From Batillaria attramentaria (lineage: Eukaryota; Mollusca; Gastropoda; Batillariidae), in contig JACVVK020000340.1 of assembly GCA_018292915.2 (NCBI GenBank), forward strand, positions 124,501 through 188,500: a stretch of 64,000 bases of DNA, given 5' to 3'. The notes beneath the pieces were generated by a model. It was not told the origin of the DNA. It did no database searches and worked only from the letters and a program-made list of their open reading frames with translations. Every line of letters begins with the position of its first letter. Position 1 is the first letter of the stretch. Shown here in pieces: positions 31,761 to 44,359 of the stretch. Both the position numbers and the translations under genes were made by a program.

Positions 31761-34120
31761 CAGAGAGATCAAACAGAGATAGGAAGCGAAACCACTTGCA
31801 GTAGTGATAAATGATTTGTTAATGTCTGCTTTAATAATCTTTCAGACGAGATCGCCATCTTATTCCTTCTTGTTTCATTTTTTTTCAGGCGTTTTGAATC
31901 AGCGGAAATTAATTTCACATTTGAAGTAACAGCGTATTCCTTGAAGTACAAAACCCTGAATTTCCAAGTTTGGAAAGGCTGGTCTGGAGTCAGTCTCCTC
32001 CTTAAATATTTTGTTCGGAACCAAACTGCTCAATCAAAACACCTCTTCATTCATATTGAAGTTGGAGTTATTGGAAATTTAAAAACTGATCAGGTTCCTG
32101 TTGTAGACAAGGATGTATACAGCTGCAAGAGCCCTGCTTCCCATCTCTCTATATGTCTCTGCTCAGTCTGAGTGTGAGTGAGTGAAAGGGAGAGAGAGAG
32201 GAGTGTGTGTTGGCAAGAGAGGGCTTTTGTATTGTTTTGTTTTCTAGTAGTTTTCATTTTATTTTCTTATTATTTTTTCTTCTTATGGGGAATATGGTGG
32301 ATGAATGGTTGGGGGGATGGGAGGGTAGTGTGTATGTAGCATTTCTAGTGGGTGGGTAATTGTGGGAGGTTTGTGTTTAGATGGGTGGGGAGGGAGGGAT
32401 AGATTTGTTTTATATTTATATTTTTTTTTGTTATTATTTTTTTTGGCTGCATCTTTAAATTTACAAACAGATCACTGAAACATTGCTTGCAATTGTGACC
32501 GAGCATGAGAAAGCCAAGCTGAAGTTGCTTGTAACTATTTTTGGGGCCATGTCAGAAACAAAGTCATCGCGTACATTGTTAATTGTAGCAGAGACATAGA
32601 AATAGTCTATGTCTCTGATTTAAGCCAATTCCAAATTCCACAAACTGACAGCTGAAGACATCATTTTCTTCTTTCTTTTGGGGGAATATTTCACAAAATT
32701 AGAACTGAAAATGTTTTTATGCACTATAGCCAGGTTTTCCCATTCTTGGTCACAATCAGTTGGTCACCAGCCGTTGCCAGTCTGCAGTCAGGGATAAAAG
32801 TGAAAAAAAAAAGTTGCTGAATAAAATCTAAAACTTGTTAATTGCAATGAAGTTTCTAAGGCCCAGCATCTGTTTTGTCTGTATCTTATTTGAATTTAGC
32901 ATTTCTTTCTGGTACACTGGTATTTGATTGTTTGGCTTTTGAAAGTGCTGGATCCCTCCTTTTGGAACATAGGCCTTTAAATAAATCAGTCCAAACTCCA
33001 GACTTCCTGACATGGCATGACTGGCAGCTTTTGCCTGGTGGGAAAGAGTGGTGGGACATCCCTTTTCCCTTTCCCATTTTTTAAAAAAAACTTAATGCTC
33101 TCTCCCTCTCTCTCTCTCTCTCTAACTCCCTCTCTCTCTCTCTCTCTCTCTCAACCCTACCCTCCCTATCCCCACGCATATGCCATCCCCCTCCACCCTG
33201 CCCCATTTCCCCACCCTTCCCCCATACCTGCTCCAGTTTCCCTCATTCCCCTCCCCTGTATCCAGATCATCGTTTCACTTGAGAGAGGCAGTTCTGACCT
33301 GCAAGGAGTGCTGTAGACATTTCAGGTTGGTCATGGATTATCATGTGCTCACTGGATAAACATCACAGTTTATTTATTTAATGTATAATACTTTTGCATT
33401 ATTAGCACAATTTAAATTCATGATTATGACAGACATGTATCTTACACTGTTCACTCAACAATTAATAACTGAAGTAAGCAGTCTGTATTTTGACCATTTC
33501 ATTAGTTTATTTGCCCATTTATTTTTAGAAATTCAGATGCATGTACTGACTGTGTTTTTTTTTGTTTGTTTCAGGAGTCTACGTGCCATTGCTGACTGCT
33601 CTAGTATTTCCATTGTACAATATGTAATCATCTTGGGAAATAAAATCCATAATCATTACCTGAAATATTTTGGAAGGGATTTCAGGTAAAGTAGAATGCC
33701 CTTGAAAGATTGCATCAAGGAAACTATATGAAAAAAATTGAAAGCCATGATACACACTTTTTTTTTTAGTTCTGATATTGTTTCTTATTTTTATTACAGC
33801 TTGGATGCAATAACTAACACAATTTTTGTTTTTGAGTTTCAGGCAATCTGTGCTGGCAACCTCCCCTGCTTTGTGGCAAGACCTTTTACTTTGGACTGGA
33901 GGATACAGGACTAGCTGAGCAATATCACCCTTTAGTAGTACAGATAACAATGAATGTCAGAGCTCCAAAAAAGCCCATCTTCTGTGAAAGAGTGGTTAGT
34001 CCCAGATGTTTACATTGTTGAAAGTTAAAGTAGCTAGTTTATTTCCTGGGCACTGTAAAATTATGCTAACATATAAACTGTACAAATGTACAATTTCAGT
34101 AACTGTATGACTGATACTAA
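31761..34120. other. No supported gene; one CT tract
   Basis: CT-rich at 33101-33152 and C-rich to 33250. An AATAAA lies at about 33639 after a possible acceptor (TTGTTTGTTTCAG) at 33562-33574, but no coding frame or partner exon was found. Confidence 0.4.
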
Positions 34121-35245
34121 TTGGTTTTGTGTCTTGTCACAGCTGCTGACAGTCCAGCAGAGGACTATAACATTCACCAGAGCTGCAGGCGTCACCATCC
34201 AGCGTTCAACAAAGAAGAGGAAAAATCTCCAGATATGGACTTGACCGCATTGGAGCAGGGTTTTTGGTGCAGTTGTGAGTTTGATCTGTTGATTTCCCTT
34301 TCATAATACATCAGTTTTTCTCATGACTGTGTGACTTCAGTAGTCTGTTGTAATCTGTAGTGGTTTGGTTTTAACTGGTTAAGGCATTTAATACTACTTG
34401 TCAAAATAATTGGCATTGCTAACTGCAACTAACTTTAACTTGAAATAAAACCTTTGCCACAGATTTCCCTGGAGTGACCAGCAAAGAAGACTAGTCACAA
34501 GCCACCCTCAGGTCTCTCACACTTGACTGGAACTACAACGCGCTGGTCTGGACACTGGTGGGTGGTTTGATGCAGCAATCGAGACCAGAGGAAACAGAAT
34601 TCCCATCTGCCATCCTGATGACCGCGCCACATCGAACTCCCTGCATGCTGTGTGGCTGTCAACCAACTACATGGCTGAACTCATCACTGTCCATGAATGC
34701 TAGAGTATGGCATGGCATCGACCTGCACATCGGCAAAGTCCAACACTGAGAAAACCAACGAGATCCAGAGCCAAGCAATGAGAATGATACACCCATCTCT
34801 GCTATGGAAACCATCAGTCACTAGACAACAGGCACAACATCAGAGTGCTGATCCCGGCTGCGAAGTTCAAAAGGCTGACCAGTCAGATGAGCAAACCAAC
34901 AAAAGGAAGACTCAAAGATCGAGTCCTGGACCCTGGAGGGGAGAGACCCAGAACTATTTGACCACATGCCTGAACCCATCCAGACTAACACTGAATTTCC
35001 CAGCTATCTGCATGGAATCTCACTTCAGGTGTCAGAAACAAAAGATCCCAGACAGATCTGGTGAAGGAAACCCCAACCCTCCTGCGCATCTAAGCTAGCT
35101 TGGCCAGAGGACACTACACTGAGGGAAAAACTCACAGACCTGGCAGCCCTGCAGAGGACTACAACACTCGTCAGAGGTACAGACGTCACCATCTAGTGCT
35201 CAGCGAAGAAAGAGAAGAATCTCCAGATATGGACTGGCCGAGCTG
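34121..35245 (+). mobile_element. Decayed RNase H-bearing LINE, nested fragments 1
   Basis: An element 3' end (GCAGAGGACTATAACATTCA then GGCGTCACCATC) at about 34148-34200 is followed by an intron-like spacer. A fragment from 34465 resembles the start of the RNase H domain (WNYNALVW region), and one from 34740 resembles the region after the RT palm (EKTNEIQSQAMRMIHPSLLW). A second 3' end lies at 35130-35190. The frame is broken many times. Tentative class: Jockey-like non-LTR retrotransposon. Confidence 0.72.
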
Positions 35246-36480
35246 GAGCAAGTACATTTGATTAGAACTACAACACGCCAGTCTGGACACATGCCTACAC
35301 AGATGGGTGCTTTGATGCAGCAATCAAGACTAGTGCTGACCCAGGCTGCAAAGTTCAAAAGACTGACTGACTACCACATGCACAGTCGGATGAGCAAACC
35401 AACAAAAGGAAGACTCAAAAGAGCAAGTTTTACACATCAAACCAGTATCCTGGAGAGGAGAGACCCAGAACTACTTGACCACCTGCCTGATCCCCATCCA
35501 GACTCATGCTGCTGCTCCGTCCTCGAAAAAAATTAACTTCCAAGCCGTCTGCACAGAAATTCCCAGGAGTCAAAAACAACAGATCCCAGACAAATTTGGT
35601 GAAGAAAACTGTAACCCTTCAGCACATCTACTCTACCTACTGTTAAAAAGAATGGACCACTGTGAACACATGCGAGTTGGCAACAGAGGCAACCCAGAAT
35701 GGAGGTGGGGGTGTCTACATCAGATACATTGGAGGAGAGGAACACATCCCAATATCAACAGGAAAATAAAGGCTTCAAGGCTGAGGCGGATGCTCTATAC
35801 ACAGTAGCAAACAAACTCCTACCAAACCTCAGCAAGGCCCACAAGAAGGTGGCCATATTCTCTGATGCACTATCTGTTCAGGATGTGTTCCAAGACCCCA
35901 AAAAGGAGCTAAAAACAGTCACTATCACACTGACCCAGCTGAGTACTAAGACAAAGCTAACAATCCAGTGGATACCAGCGTGCTGTTGAGTCCTTGGGAA
36001 CGAGATAGCTGACAGGCTTGGAAAAGAGAGAGGTGGGCTGGAACAATTAGACTCATCAGTCTCATACAAAGATGAACAGACCGTCATCAAGACCCTTGCA
36101 GCAAAAAAATGGCGCCAGCAACACCCAGACGTCAATCCGTCTGACAGCTACCATCATCTGAACAGAACCAACCAAGTCATCATGTTCGGACTAGGAACTG
36201 GACACAACAGGATGAATGCTCACCTGTTCAACAAACACTACATTGGCCAGACAGACAGATGCCACTGCGATACTGTCCCAGTCAACACCTACTCCAAGTC
36301 TGCCTGCTCCATGATGTTGCCAGGAGAGCAGCTTGACTGGAGAACACTTCACTTAGGGAAAAAGTCTACGGAAACCTAGCTGGCAGCCCAGCAGAGGACT
36401 ATAACATTCATCAGATCTACAGGCGTCACCATCTAGCATTCAACGAAGAAGAAGAAGAAGAATCTCCAGATGTGGACTGA
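35246..36480 (+). mobile_element. Decayed RNase H-bearing LINE, fragment 2
   Basis: Pieces in different frames read LTQAAKFKRLTD and MSKPTKGRLKRASF (post-RT linker). FSDALSVQDVFQDPKKELKT and LTIQWIPACC, then a stop and VLGNEIADRLGKE, are RNase H. The usual His of the W-x-P-x-H-x-G motif is Cys here. A C-terminal part reads FGLGTGHNRMNAHLFNKHYI and GQTDRCHCD. The 3' end with GGCGTCACCATCTAG lies at 36422-36436. This is the most complete copy and is clearly dead. Confidence 0.82.
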
Positions 36481-37196
36481 CTGTTTTGGAGCAAGTGCAT
36501 GCAACACCAAGCAGAAATGATGCAACATTCCAGTAATCTTCACCGCACACCAAGTGGGAGAGACAGCAGGGTTTTTGGTGCAGTTGTGAGTTTGATTTGT
36601 CGAATTTCCCTTCATATTACATCAGTTTTTAGCATGATTGTGTGACTTCAGTAGTTTGATGGTTTGGTTTCAATTGGTTGAAGCATATATTACTAGTCAA
36701 GATAATTGGCATTGCTAATTGCAGTTAACTTTAACTTGAAATAAAACCTTTGTTACAGATTTCCTTGGAGTGACCAGCAAGGAAGACCAGTCGCAAGCCA
36801 CCCTCAGGTCTCTCACACTTGACAGGAACTACAGCACGCCAGACTGGAGACATGCCTGCACTAACGGGTGCTTTGATGCAGCAATCGAGAACGGAGGAAA
36901 CTGAATTCTCATCTACCATCCAGATGGCCGCACCACATCAAACTCCCTGCATGCTGTGTTCCTGTCAACCAACTACATGGCTCAACACCACTGTCCCTGA
37001 GTACTAGAGTATGGCATGGGGTCGTGTTGCACAGCATCAAAATCCAACACTGAGAAAACCAACAAGATCCAGAGCCAAGTAATGAGAATGATACACCCAT
37101 CTCTGCACTGGAAACCACCACTGGCCCACCGGTTACTAGATGACAGATACAACATCAAAGTGCTGACCCCGGCTGCGAAGTTCAAAAGACTGACCG

Positions 37197-37230
<34 letters not shown>

Positions 37231-37250
37231 ACCCCCCCCCCCCCCCCCCC

Positions 37251-37296
<46 letters not shown>

Positions 37297-37440
37297 TACA
37301 CAGTCGGATGAGGAGACCAGCAAGAGGAAGATGCAACAGATCAAGCTTTATACATAAAAGCAGGATGCCGGAGAGGAGAGGCCCAGAACTACTTGACCAC
37401 CTGCCTGAACCCATCCAGACACATGCTGCTCCTCCATTAA
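36481..37440 (+). mobile_element. Decayed RNase H-bearing LINE, fragment 3
   Basis: The spacer 36570-36760 and the segment from ATTTCCTTGGAGTGACCAGC (36759) repeat 34258-34500. The post-RT piece YNIKVLTPAAKFKRLT is interrupted by a 99-nt C tract at 37198-37296 and resumes SDEETSKRKMQ and RRGPELLDHLPEPIQTHAAP. Degraded. Confidence 0.78.
37198..37296. repeat. 99-nt poly(C) tract
   Basis: 97 C with two A (37231, 37251), sitting inside a LINE remnant. Length may be affected by sequencing error. Confidence 0.9.
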
Positions 37441-38280
37441 ACAAGGAGGAACGGCCCCGTCCTACAAAGTTGTTTCTCCAAACTTCATTTTATTTTGTCT
37501 GTTTTGTTGTTATTGTTGCCGGTTCTCCCCTCTCCAAGTTCTACCGATGACACTAGATCCTCTACGACCTCGACCGATGTTTATCTAACAGCTCTGTTAT
37601 TCTTAATACTAAAGCTATAATAGTGCAATAGTTCGTGTCATATGTACAGTTGTCACAAGTGACAAAAATACCGGAATGATGAGTAATTTGAAGGAGTCTT
37701 TTCATAGATATTTGGCCTTATATGCAAACCACCCCTACCTCGGAAATATTTTTCTTACACAAAACCTGTCAGAGCTACAGAGCTGTGCTACGAAAACAGG
37801 CAGTATAATTGGATGATCTTCCCAATTTCAGAAAATGAAGCCATTTGAACATTTTTTTTCGAAAAAATTCGTAACATGACCGATTTTTTAAAATCGGCGA
37901 TAACTGTTCTCAAAATGCGGCAGGATAAAAATCGTGAAAGGTAGCTCTGGAGAATATGACTGCCCATTTCATCTCAAAGTAAAAAGCCATCCGGCGAGGT
38001 GGTTTAGCAGATAGCCATCATTACATCCGTCCACACACACACACACACACACACACACGTCTCACAACTCCCGCCAAAAAGAACGCAGCAGCATAGTGTG
38101 CACGTAAGGTGTCTATGGCGCAGATTTCGTTACGTCACTGTGTGCGTGAAAGTAAGTATTGTGTGGAGAAACGTCGCAGTCTTGTTTTGTGTCACTGAAA
38201 CTTGCTGCTGCGCGTAGCAAAATCTGCCCCGTCTCATAAAGTTGTTTCTCTATAGAGAAAAAACTTAAAAAGAGTTAAAA
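37441..38280. other. No supported gene; short CA tract
   Basis: (CA)n at 38033-38058. The rest is unremarkable and separates LINE fragments. Confidence 0.45.
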
Positions 38281-39010
38281 AGAGTCGCCACCACACTGAC
38301 CCAGCTGAGTACTAAGACAAAGTTGACAATCCAGTGGATATCAGCACGCTGTGGGGTCCGTGGGAATTAGATAGGTGACAGGCTTGCAAAAAAGAGAGGT
38401 GGACTGGCACAACAAGACTGGTCAGTCTCATACAGAGATAAAATGACCATCATCATGACCTTTGCAGCAAGAAAATGGCACCAGCAGCACCCAGACATCA
38501 ATCCATCTGACAGCTACCATCATCTGAACAGAACCGACCAAGTCGTCATGTTCGGACTAGGAACTGGACACAACAGGATGAATGCTCACCTGTTCAACAA
38601 ACACTGAATTGGCCAGACAGACAGATGCCACTGCGAAACCTTTGTTACAGATTTCCCTGGAGTGACCAGCAAGGAAGACCAGTCGCAAGCCACCCTCAGG
38701 TCTCTCACAGAACCAACCAAGTCACCATGTTCCGACTAGCAACTGGACACAACAGGATGAATGCTCACCTGTTCAAAGACAATAAACTCAAAATTGGACA
38801 GACAGACAGATGTCACTGCGATATTGCCCCCATGACCAGTCAACACCTACTCCAAGACTATCGGCTCGACAATGTTGAAAAACTCTACGAGGACCCGGCA
38901 GCCCTGCAGAGGACTATAACATTCATCAGAGCTACAGGCGTCACCATCTAGCTTTAATTTAATTAGAAGAAGAATCTCCAGATATTGACTGACTGTGTTA
39001 GAGCAAGTAT
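38281..39010 (+). mobile_element. Decayed RNase H-bearing LINE, fragment 4
   Basis: Repeats the RNase H C-terminal half (CACACTGACCCAGCTGAGTA onward). After a second insertion of the 'ATTTCCCTGGAGTGACCAGC' segment it gives MFRLATGHNRMNAHLF, IGQTDRCHCDIAPMTSQHLL and a natural-looking C-terminus AALQRTITFIRATGVTI with stop at 38949-38951. Confidence 0.8.
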
Positions 39011-39079
39011 GTGTAACACCAAGCAGAAAAGGATGCAACATTCCAGTAAACTTCACTGTACGCCAAGTGGGAAGAGACA

Positions 39080-39825
39080 GCGTGTGTGTGTGTGTCTGTC
39101 TGTCTGTCCGCAGTAAACCTTAACATTGGCCTTTTCTCACAATCTACAAATAGCAGAGAAACCAAAATTGGCAAGCTGAAAGACAGCCATAAGACCTTTC
39201 AAAAAAATACCATAATGATTGACCTTGACCCAAGGTCAAGGTCACTAAAGCTGTCTGTTTGGAAATTTTACATTGGCATTTTCTCAGTATCTAGAAAAGC
39301 CAGATACATCAAACTTTGCACGATGATAGTGACAACACCTTTACTGACATACCTGTATTCGGTGATTTTTGAGTTCAGGTCAAGGCCATACAAGCTGTTT
39401 GCCGAAAAGCTTCCAACACCTTAACATTGGCATTTCCTCAGAAACAATAAATGGCAGAAGCACCAAACCTGGCTTGCTGATAGACAGCAGTAAGACCTTT
39501 CAAGACATACCATTTTGATTGACCTTGACTGAAGGTCAAGGTCATTAAAGCTGTCTCATTGGAAATTTATAATTGCCATTTTCTCAGAATCTAGGGGTAT
39601 CGGAGGCATCAAACTTTGCATGATGACAGACATGATGATGACAATGATGAGGGGGAGGAGGAGGGTGTCTTGTAATGGGCTGAAAAACGACGAGTGATGT
39701 CCCTTAGAAAAACCGCGGACCGATTTTAACCGGTAAAACCGAACACCCCTAACATACTCTTTTGAATGACCTTGACCCATCTCACAAGTGAGCCAAGGAG
39801 GCTTTGCTCCTTTAGTTATCATGAT
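39080..39825. repeat. TCAAGGTCA-rich repeat element, short copy
   Basis: Starts with (GT)n and CTGTCTGTCTGTCCGCAGTA, then has 300-bp-period units beginning CTTAACATTGGC (39120, 39422). Each contains TGACCTTGAC and TCAAGGTCA in inverted order (39224-39243, 39521-39543). It ends CACAAGTGAGCCAAGGAGGC then TTTGCTCCTTTAGTTATCAT, matching the end at 55600-55642. Confidence 0.82.
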
Positions 39826-40110
39826 TGTGTGACTATATATTGTAATGTTTAATGGTTTAGTTTTAACGGGTTAATATTTGATATTTGTCAAAATCACTGA
39901 CATTGCAGATTGCAGTTAACTTTTCAGCTGAAATCAAACCTTGGCTAGAGATGCCCCTGGGGTGACAAGCAATTAAGAAAGACCACCCACAAGCCACCCT
40001 CAGGTCTCTCGCACTGGCAAAGCTTGAATGGGACTACAACATGCCAATCTGAACACATGCCTACGCTGACAGGCTGGTCCTCCTGCAACAATCAAAAATA
40101 AAGAAAGGAG
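39826..40110 (+). mobile_element. Decayed RNase H-bearing LINE, fragment 5 (spacer and 5' RNase H piece)
   Basis: Shares the spacer (ATGGTTTAGTTTTAACGGGT; TTGCAGATTGCAGTTAACTT) and then GGGGTGACAAGCAA and GCCACCCTCAGGTCTCTCGC with 34500 and 36780. Directly abuts the preceding TCAAGGTCA repeat. Confidence 0.7.
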
Positions 40111-41246
40111 GATTCTCATCTGCCATCCAGGTGGCCACACCACGCTCCCTGCCAGCGGGACGACTGACAAAAATTCAGGGCTGAACTCTCCACTCTCCGT
40201 ATAGCTGCTAGACACATCAGTGCAGAATCTGCCCTGCCCCCCCTCCCCAAAATATGTTTCCAAGATCTTTGCACACACATCAACTTTCAAGTGACTAAAG
40301 ATCAGTTGTCCAAATCCTGCAGTCACCCACACAACAGCTGGAAACGATCACATCCCATTTGATCTCATTGTGTAATGTGACATTGTTTGAAAGCTGTTGT
40401 TGCTGCAGCAGCTGGAGTGGTAGGGCATCCCCCAGGGCAGGCTGAGGGGCCTTGTTGGCTCAATGGATGTCGTAGTAGACACCACTCATTACCAACAGAG
40501 TTTTACTTATATTTTTACTTTGTTTTACTTTATGAGATGAAGATTTTCTGTTCCACGTACACATATTTGATGGACAATAAATCATCATTATTATTATTAT
40601 TATTTTCAGTGACTTCCCTCGCAATAACTGGGTGGAATTTTAAAATTGGCATTACAGTCATCTTTGAACAATTGCCCTCCAAAAGTCCTTAAACTAAATT
40701 CTCTGATTTTAGAGGACGTCAAATTCACATGTTGAAACTACATGTAGATGTGAAAAGCCGGTTTGGGCAGTTTGAATGATTTTTTTATTTTTTTAGTTAC
40801 TCATGTTTTTGCAAGTGGTATGTACTTGACTTATTTTGAGGATTTTATCTTTTCATTTCATTGTGGTCTGGAAATAAAAGGAGCTGTGGTGTACGGTATC
40901 AATCGGTCCACATCAGAAATGGGGTCTCACTTTGACTGTACTGCACGGTACCCGTGAGCCATCGTCAATTAATTGTACATGCACACAATTATTTTCTCCC
41001 CCTTATACAGTACCCATGTGCCACCGTGGATCCATCGTGGAGATTGTTCCCCCGCTGACCACGAAATACAGTACCCATGAGCCATCGTCGCTGTAAAGTT
41101 CAAGACTTATCTCCCCATTTGCCCTCTGCTATGGTGTGAAATTATCTGTTGTTTGATAACCACTGGGACAGCCTAGGAGAAAAAGTTTTGGCCGATCAGA
41201 GACCTATCTCTGGAACAATGAACAGGCCCCTGGCATCAAGCATTTT
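40111..41246. other. No supported gene
   Basis: A (TTA)n run at 40588-40606 follows AATAAATCATCAT, a retroposon-like tail. The motif CAGTACCCRTGWGCCAYCGT occurs three times (about 40947, 41009, 41070). Confidence 0.45.
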
Positions 41247-41790
41247 TTAATATGGATTCCTCTGATCGTGCTTCAAAGATTTTTTTTTTTTTTTAAATTC
41301 TGTTTTTAGTATTTTACAACATAGACACATACACAGAAGTACATATACTGTAGACAAACAAACGGACCGAGATGAGTAAGAACTCAACCCCCCCTCCCAC
41401 CCCACCCCCCCAAAAAAAGGGAGAAGAAGAAAAAAGTGTTTACTGTCATGACAAAATATGCACACCAAAATATATATATAATGCGGACCTGAAAAAAACG
41501 ACAAAAGTTCTATTTCAACTCGGTGTTTAACAGTTTGGCAAAAGTCAGGTAGAGAGTTTTGCAGTCTACATTTATATATATGGAATCGATACACAAGTGG
41601 AATACACAAGTTTTGGTCGATACCAAAGATTGCTAAACATTCAGAGAAGATAGGTGGTCTACATGTAGTGATTACAGTTCTCACACATCCAGGTCTGAAC
41701 AGTTTTCCATAAGTGTTGAACAAAGCTACAACCCCAGAACACATGGGTTAATGTTTCCTCTTCTGAACCACTAAATGTACATGAAGCTCC
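41247..41790 (-). mobile_element. LINE (L1/Tx1-like) 3' end remnant
   Basis: On the minus strand a zinc-binding-like C-terminus reads EETLTHVFWGCSFVQHLWKT and VQTWMCENCNH. In another frame FHIYKCRLQNSLPDFCQTVK follows. This order (reverse-transcriptase zinc-binding region, then an IYxCxLxNxxP motif) is characteristic of L1-type ORF2 C-termini. Frameshifts and stops show it is dead. A T/A-rich tail lies near 41280. Confidence 0.8.
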
Positions 41791-43421
41791 GAAGATTCTT
41801 AGTTGATGCCAAACTGGGTATTGTGCTTTTGATTTTCTACTGAAAGGAGTGCAAGAGAGAGCAGAATTACTGCCAGAAAAAGTTTTCTTTAAAAGCTTGT
41901 GTAATCACCTCAGAGCAAGAAAGGCGACATTGCATATTTCGCTGAGGAAAGATTAAATCCATACAAATGAAATCTTACATTTTAAGTCCTGTCTGCAGTC
42001 TTGTACATGACACGAGACTGAGGGGGGTGGGGGGGTGCGTGCGCGTGTATTTTAAAGGGAAGGCACTACGTAAAACTTCCATTCTTGCCGCTAAGCAGTT
42101 GCCTCCCTTGCGCTGCTTGTTTACGGATGCTACTTTTGGCTCATTTCCGTTCGTTCTTCTTCCCGCTGTTTCCAGTAGGACGCGATGGAACCACAGGAGT
42201 GAATGCGTTAGCCACCTCTTCCTGAATGAAATCTGTCGGGACGAACATGGCTGAAGAAGACAGTGACGAAATGGACGTAAAAGAAGACCACGAGAGCACA
42301 GTGTACTGAAGAGCATGCGAGGCGGTTAGAGCGTGGTTAGAGATCAGTGACGATCTCCAGTGTCCCAAGTGTCAAATGTCGGCGAGAAGAAAACTCTGTC
42401 GCTGGCAATGGCCGGAGCGTAGCGGATACCGACATTTTCTCATCGCCTCGGATTCACAGAGCAGGTAGCTGGAGGGTCAGGATATGTGAAGGGCGTGCGG
42501 CAAACAGCCGGTATGTATACAGCTAACATTCTTTCGTGCTAAACTTCAGCAGTGGGACGTACGAAGATAAAAGAAATAAGAGCGGCAGGGGAAGTAACAG
42601 TTGCAGTTTACTGCCGGCCTCAACCCCGATGGCCCAGTGGGAACGACTCGGCCTTGCATGTCGACTGTAAAAATATTTGTAATAATTATCGACAGTTGTC
42701 GCGAAGCACTGCCGATGGGGGGGGGGGGGGTCACAACGGTGCGTTTTACTTCAACAGTCGTCACAGAATGTTCAGCTGTAGTACTGAGCATCAAGCATCA
42801 AGCTTTTCGGCCGCGGTCCGCCCGGTCACAGTGACACTGAGCATCACTGACTGATTTGCCGGCATAACTTCGTTCACTGAGTAGTAACCCATTCTTTTAT
42901 CATGGGTTTACTTTGCCTTGCAAATTCAGACGGAAAAGATTTAACTGACTCCGGGCGATGCAGTCACTGAATAAAAGCGCCCAAGGGCTGTTCTCCGTTT
43001 GATGTGATCGCTATATGAGTCAGCCCCAACTCCACTCACAGTTTTACTGTTTCAAGTTATTTCCGTCACTCAGGTGACGACCAACAGAGTTAGCCGACGG
43101 GTTTCACAAATAAAAACTGATCAAATGTTTCCATTTTGCCGCCTCCTTGTCGGCTATCATTCGATTAATTTACATTTTAATGGATCCAATCAGTCTCCCC
43201 TAGGGGCCCAGACAGATCCTTCCACAGTAATATGGAGGTACATTCAGTCGTTCAGTCTCACCGGTTGTCTTATCATTGTTCACGTTATTTGAATCAGTTT
43301 TGTCTGCTGATCCTCACTAGCTGGAGAAATGCCTAGTTTTACAGGTAGCATAGGCCTGCTGGTTTTGCACATGCACGAACTGTATGCGGCGGATCGGGAC
43401 ACGCACGCATGCACTGACGCC

Positions 43422-43423
<2 letters not shown>
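41791..43423. other. No supported gene apart from the small ORF
   Basis: G-run at 42717-42730. Otherwise ordinary. Confidence 0.4.
42247..42309 (+). CDS. Small acidic ORF of 20 residues, doubtful
   Basis: ATG in AACATGG context begins MAEEDSDEMDVKEDHESTVY and stops. Composition and initiation context resemble the N-terminus of a real protein, and the upstream 42120-42240 is CpG-containing. No donor within the frame is convincing, so it may be a pseudogene start, a first exon, or chance. Confidence 0.22.
   Translation: MAEEDSDEMDVKEDHESTVY

Positions 43424-43475
<52 letters not shown>
43424..43475. repeat. (CA)n microsatellite
   Basis: Uninterrupted CA following CCGTAA. Confidence 0.98.
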
Positions 43476-43477
<2 letters not shown>

Positions 43478-44329
43478 CGATCAGATTCTCCACGGCGAAC
43501 TGGACTACGGAACGGCATCAAAGAGTTGACTTGAAGTCCGTGGGATGCCGTGTCCAGAGCAATAGCACCAGGCGATGCGAGCCGGTAATGTTAAACTGCG
43601 CTTTGAGAATCACATTATACGGTTAAGCGGACTCCAGCCCCGTTGAAGCTGTCTTCGAGGTAATGGAACCCTACAACCGAAAAAGCGCGAAATTGCATGA
43701 CAACGGACGGAGTCATCACATGAACGCCAATTTGGGCTTTTTGGGCCACATCCGGCGCTGTGTGCTTCTGACGACATTACGTGCGGGAATGGGAAGGACA
43801 GGGAAGGAGCTGGGACAGGGAGGGTGGGAAGGATGCGGGGGAAAGTTGGGGGGAGGGGGGGGGATGGATGTACGGGACAGAAACGCGGCCAGGTCTGAAC
43901 ATTAGGGAGCTGCTCAGTGTCTGCATCACTTCTTGGCCGAGGATTTTAATGGCAGTGGGAATTCTGATTGAATCTTGTAGCATCTTGAAACAGCAAGTGA
44001 TTACCTCCTCGCCCCTCACCACTCTCCCCCCCCCCCCAAAAAAAAATAAATAAAAATAAATAAATAAAACAACCAACCAACCAACCAAACAAACAAAAAC
44101 AGCAGCAACAACAAAAAGAAACCACCACCAAACAAACAAAATTTTTAAGAACCCAATCAAACCAAAACCCCACAACACAAAGACAACAAGAAAACTAAAC
44201 ACAAACAACAGCAAGAAAACAAAATATGAAACCAACCCCCCCCCCCACCCCCCGAAAATAACATATGTTAAGCACGTCCTTTGTGTATACGGGACTAGGC
44301 TGGCAAGAGCTTGCCCTTGATACAATACA
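43476..44329. other. No supported gene; A/C-rich simple DNA
   Basis: G-rich at 43840-43865, C-run at 44028-44037, then AAC/AAAT/CAAC simple sequence to 44260. Confidence 0.6.
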
Positions 44330-44359
44330 TGTATGGTTTATACATGTACATGGTTTATT

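Noticed and set aside
35699..36379. Functional RNase H or reverse-transcriptase gene
   Set aside because: Stops and frameshifts occur within the domain and a key histidine is replaced; it is a dead LINE fragment.
42552..42854. Open frames around the G-run at 42717
   Set aside because: Composition is unremarkable, frames overlap on both strands, and no splice sites or domain were found.
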